DNA of 64,000 nucleotides, from positions 52,518 through 116,517 of the forward strand of contig NZ_JAJAGO010000021.1 in the NCBI RefSeq assembly GCF_025165795.1, given 5' to 3'. The stretch comes from Streptomyces gossypii (GTDB taxonomy: Bacteria; Actinomycetota; Actinomycetes; Streptomycetales; Streptomycetaceae). Every line of letters starts with the position of its first letter. Position 1 is the stretch's first letter. The position numbers and the translations under genes were made by a program. This document shows positions 63,012-64,000 of this stretch, in pieces. The notes below the pieces were generated by a model. The model saw only the letters and a program-made list of their open reading frames with translations. It did no database searches and had not been told where the DNA came from.

Positions 63012-63078
63012 GTACGGCCGCGCGGCACGCGGGCCGGTCCGCTGCCCAGCCCGATGCCCAGCCCGGAGGGACGCCACG

Positions 63079-63768
63079 ATGAGCTATCCGCCCGATCCGC
63101 CGCAGCAGCCCTACGGCCCCTACGGCGGCCCGCAGTACGGCGCGGGCCCGTACGGCGGAGGTCAGCCCCAGCAGCAGCCGGCGCCGCCCGCCTACGGGCA
63201 GCAGCCGCCCTACGCGCAGCCGCAACAGAACCCGCAGCCCTACGGATACGCGCAGCAGGCCGGCTACGGCATGCAGCCGTACCCCGGCGGCATGCAGCCC
63301 TACCCGGGCGGGATGCCGTGGATGCCGATGCGGATGCCGGGCCAACTGACCACCGCACGCGTGCTGCTGTTCGTCGCCGGAGCCGTGTGGAGCCTGATGG
63401 CCGTGGGCATGCTGATCGGCGCGCTCGCCGCCCAGGACTCCGACGACCTGATGTTCGCCCGGAACTCCGGGGACGCCGTCGTCGCCATCGGTTTCGCCTT
63501 CTTCGTCATCGGCGGCGGAATGGCCGCACTGCATTTCACGGCCGCCTCGCTGTTCGGCCGCGGTGGGCCCGGGACCCGGACCATGGCGCTTGTCGCCAGC
63601 TCGCTGAACACCGTCATCGCGAGTTACGGCCTGATCCAGTACGCGGGGAACGAGACCACGCTGGAGAGCCCCGCGATCCTGGTCCTGTGGCTCGGCGTAG
63701 CGGTGCTCACCCTCGTCTTCTGCTCGCTGAACCAGGCGGCCGCCTGGTTCAACCGGCCGCGCTACTAG
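63079..63768 (+). CDS. Membrane protein with Pro/Tyr/Gln-rich N-terminus
   Basis: A 229-aa protein. Residues 1-85 are Pro-Tyr-Gly-Gln-rich (GGPQYGAGPYGGGQPQQQP). Four membrane helices follow: VLLFVAGAVWSLMAVGMLIGALA, VVAIGFAFFVIGGGMAALHF, MALVASSLNTVIASYGLIQ and AILVLWLGVAVLTLVFCSLN. No specific family is recognised. It has a leader like the RDD protein but is preceded by that gene's terminator, so it has its own promoter. ATG 63079 follows a GGAGGG site. Confidence 0.8.
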   Translation: MSYPPDPPQQPYGPYGGPQYGAGPYGGGQPQQQPAPPAYGQQPPYAQPQQNPQPYGYAQQAGYGMQPYPGGMQPYPGGMPWMPMRMPGQLTTARVLLFVAGAVWSLMAVGMLIGALAAQDSDDLMFARNSGDAVVAIGFAFFVIGGGMAALHFTAASLFGRGGPGTRTMALVASSLNTVIASYGLIQYAGNETTLESPAILVLWLGVAVLTLVFCSLNQAAAWFNRPRY

Positions 63769-63787
63769 GGCGTGCCGGTGAACCGGC

Positions 63788-63884
63788 CGGGGGGGGGGGG
63801 GGGGGGGGGGGGCGGCCCCCGCCGGGGGGGGGGGGGGGGGGGGGGGGGGGTGTGGGTGGGGGGGGGGGGGGGGGGGGGGGGGGC
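63788..63884. other. Poly-G artefact
   Basis: About 97 bases are almost entirely G, broken only by short GCGGCCCCCGCC and TGTGTGGG-like stretches. This is not normal Streptomyces sequence and looks like two-colour sequencing no-signal calls or a misjoined low-quality read end. Sequence on its right may be truncated or misjoined. Confidence 0.85.
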
Positions 63885-64000
63885 GGCCCGGGCAAAGAAA
63901 TCCTTCGCCAGGGTGTGCGCCTCGGTCAGGAAGGCACGGGCCCGGTCAGGGTCACCCGCCTCCTGCGCCAGCCTGCCCAGTCCCGTCAACGCGGTCGCCT
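63885..64000 (-). CDS. Fragment of a TPR-like protein, both ends missing
   Basis: The minus strand reads ATALTGLGRLAQEAGDPDRARAFLTEAHTLAKDFFARAA into the poly-G tract. The pattern G-x-x-A-x-x-x-G-D-x-x-x-A is a tetratricopeptide repeat, as in large AfsR/SARP-type or other Streptomyces TPR regulators. The 3' end is lost in the G run and the 5' end leaves the window. Confidence 0.55.

Overview
The window is high-GC actinobacterial chromosome and almost certainly Streptomyces. Codons are strongly G/C-ending at the third position and GTG starts are common. The gene content is typical of the genus: DUF397/Scr1-type regulator pairs, a DUF2690 helix-turn-helix protein, DUF3017, a SCO4848-type membrane protein and Pro/Gly/Tyr-rich membrane proteins. 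From memory, the order polysialyltransferase-like gene ... sdhCDAB ... metallophosphoesterase/SCO4848-like/D-Ala-D-Ala carboxypeptidase ... trpS ... betaine genes ... mdh ... folD follows the S. coelicolor SCO488x to SCO482x block. That synteny statement is inference; no alignment was run.

Layout. (1) 1-4783: cell-wall glycopolymer genes: a divergent DUF6716-type glycosyltransferase, then a tightly coupled GT2 / polysialyltransferase-like / acyltransferase operon. (2) 4773-7740: a gluconate module (gntK, gntR, gntP) whose promoters share a short motif. (3) 7910-10415: an amidase and a frameshifted endonuclease/exonuclease/phosphatase gene. (4) 10631-20536: an accessory island with an FxLD-type class I lanthipeptide locus. 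It carries a 57-aa precursor, a full-length LanB dehydratase, a LanC cyclase, a fusion of a LanB-elimination-like domain to a PIMT-like O-methyltransferase, and an unknown helical-repeat protein. It is preceded by an XRE/DUF5753 + DUF397 regulator pair and an RsbW-like ATPase. (5) 20620-26921: an acyl-CoA mutase large subunit, an ECF sigma factor with a large Gly-rich membrane partner, and a GH20 hexosaminidase. (6) 27213-30623: sdhCDAB, closed by a strong hairpin. (7) 30773-37621: a SigJ-type ECF sigma factor, a GNAT enzyme, a divergent MarR/MFS pair and an MMPL transporter. (8) 37725-39582: a two-component system. (9) 39641-48606: envelope and housekeeping genes (metallophosphoesterase, PBP5-like carboxypeptidase, YihY/BrkB, 2'-5' RNA ligase-like, trpS, ornithine aminotransferase, CMD-family and PEP-mutase-family genes). 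(10) 48688-57292: a glycine betaine unit on the minus strand (betB, betA, ATPase, double permease, binding protein, then a second binding protein behind a terminator). (11) 57765-64000: mdh, a DUF2690 regulator, DUF3017, folD, an RDD membrane protein with a small upstream ORF, another membrane protein, and a truncated TPR-like gene behind a poly-G stretch that looks like a sequencing artefact.

How they fit together. The betaine genes combine choline oxidation with osmoprotectant uptake. The sdh, mdh, mutase and gluconate genes serve central carbon metabolism. The first operon decorates the cell wall. The most distinctive element is the lanthipeptide locus. It has two LanB-elimination-type modules, a methyltransferase expected (by OlvSA-like precedent) to act on Asp, a 17-bp perfect hairpin between precursor and dehydratase, twin 10-bp palindromes in its regulatory region, and no visible transporter or leader protease.
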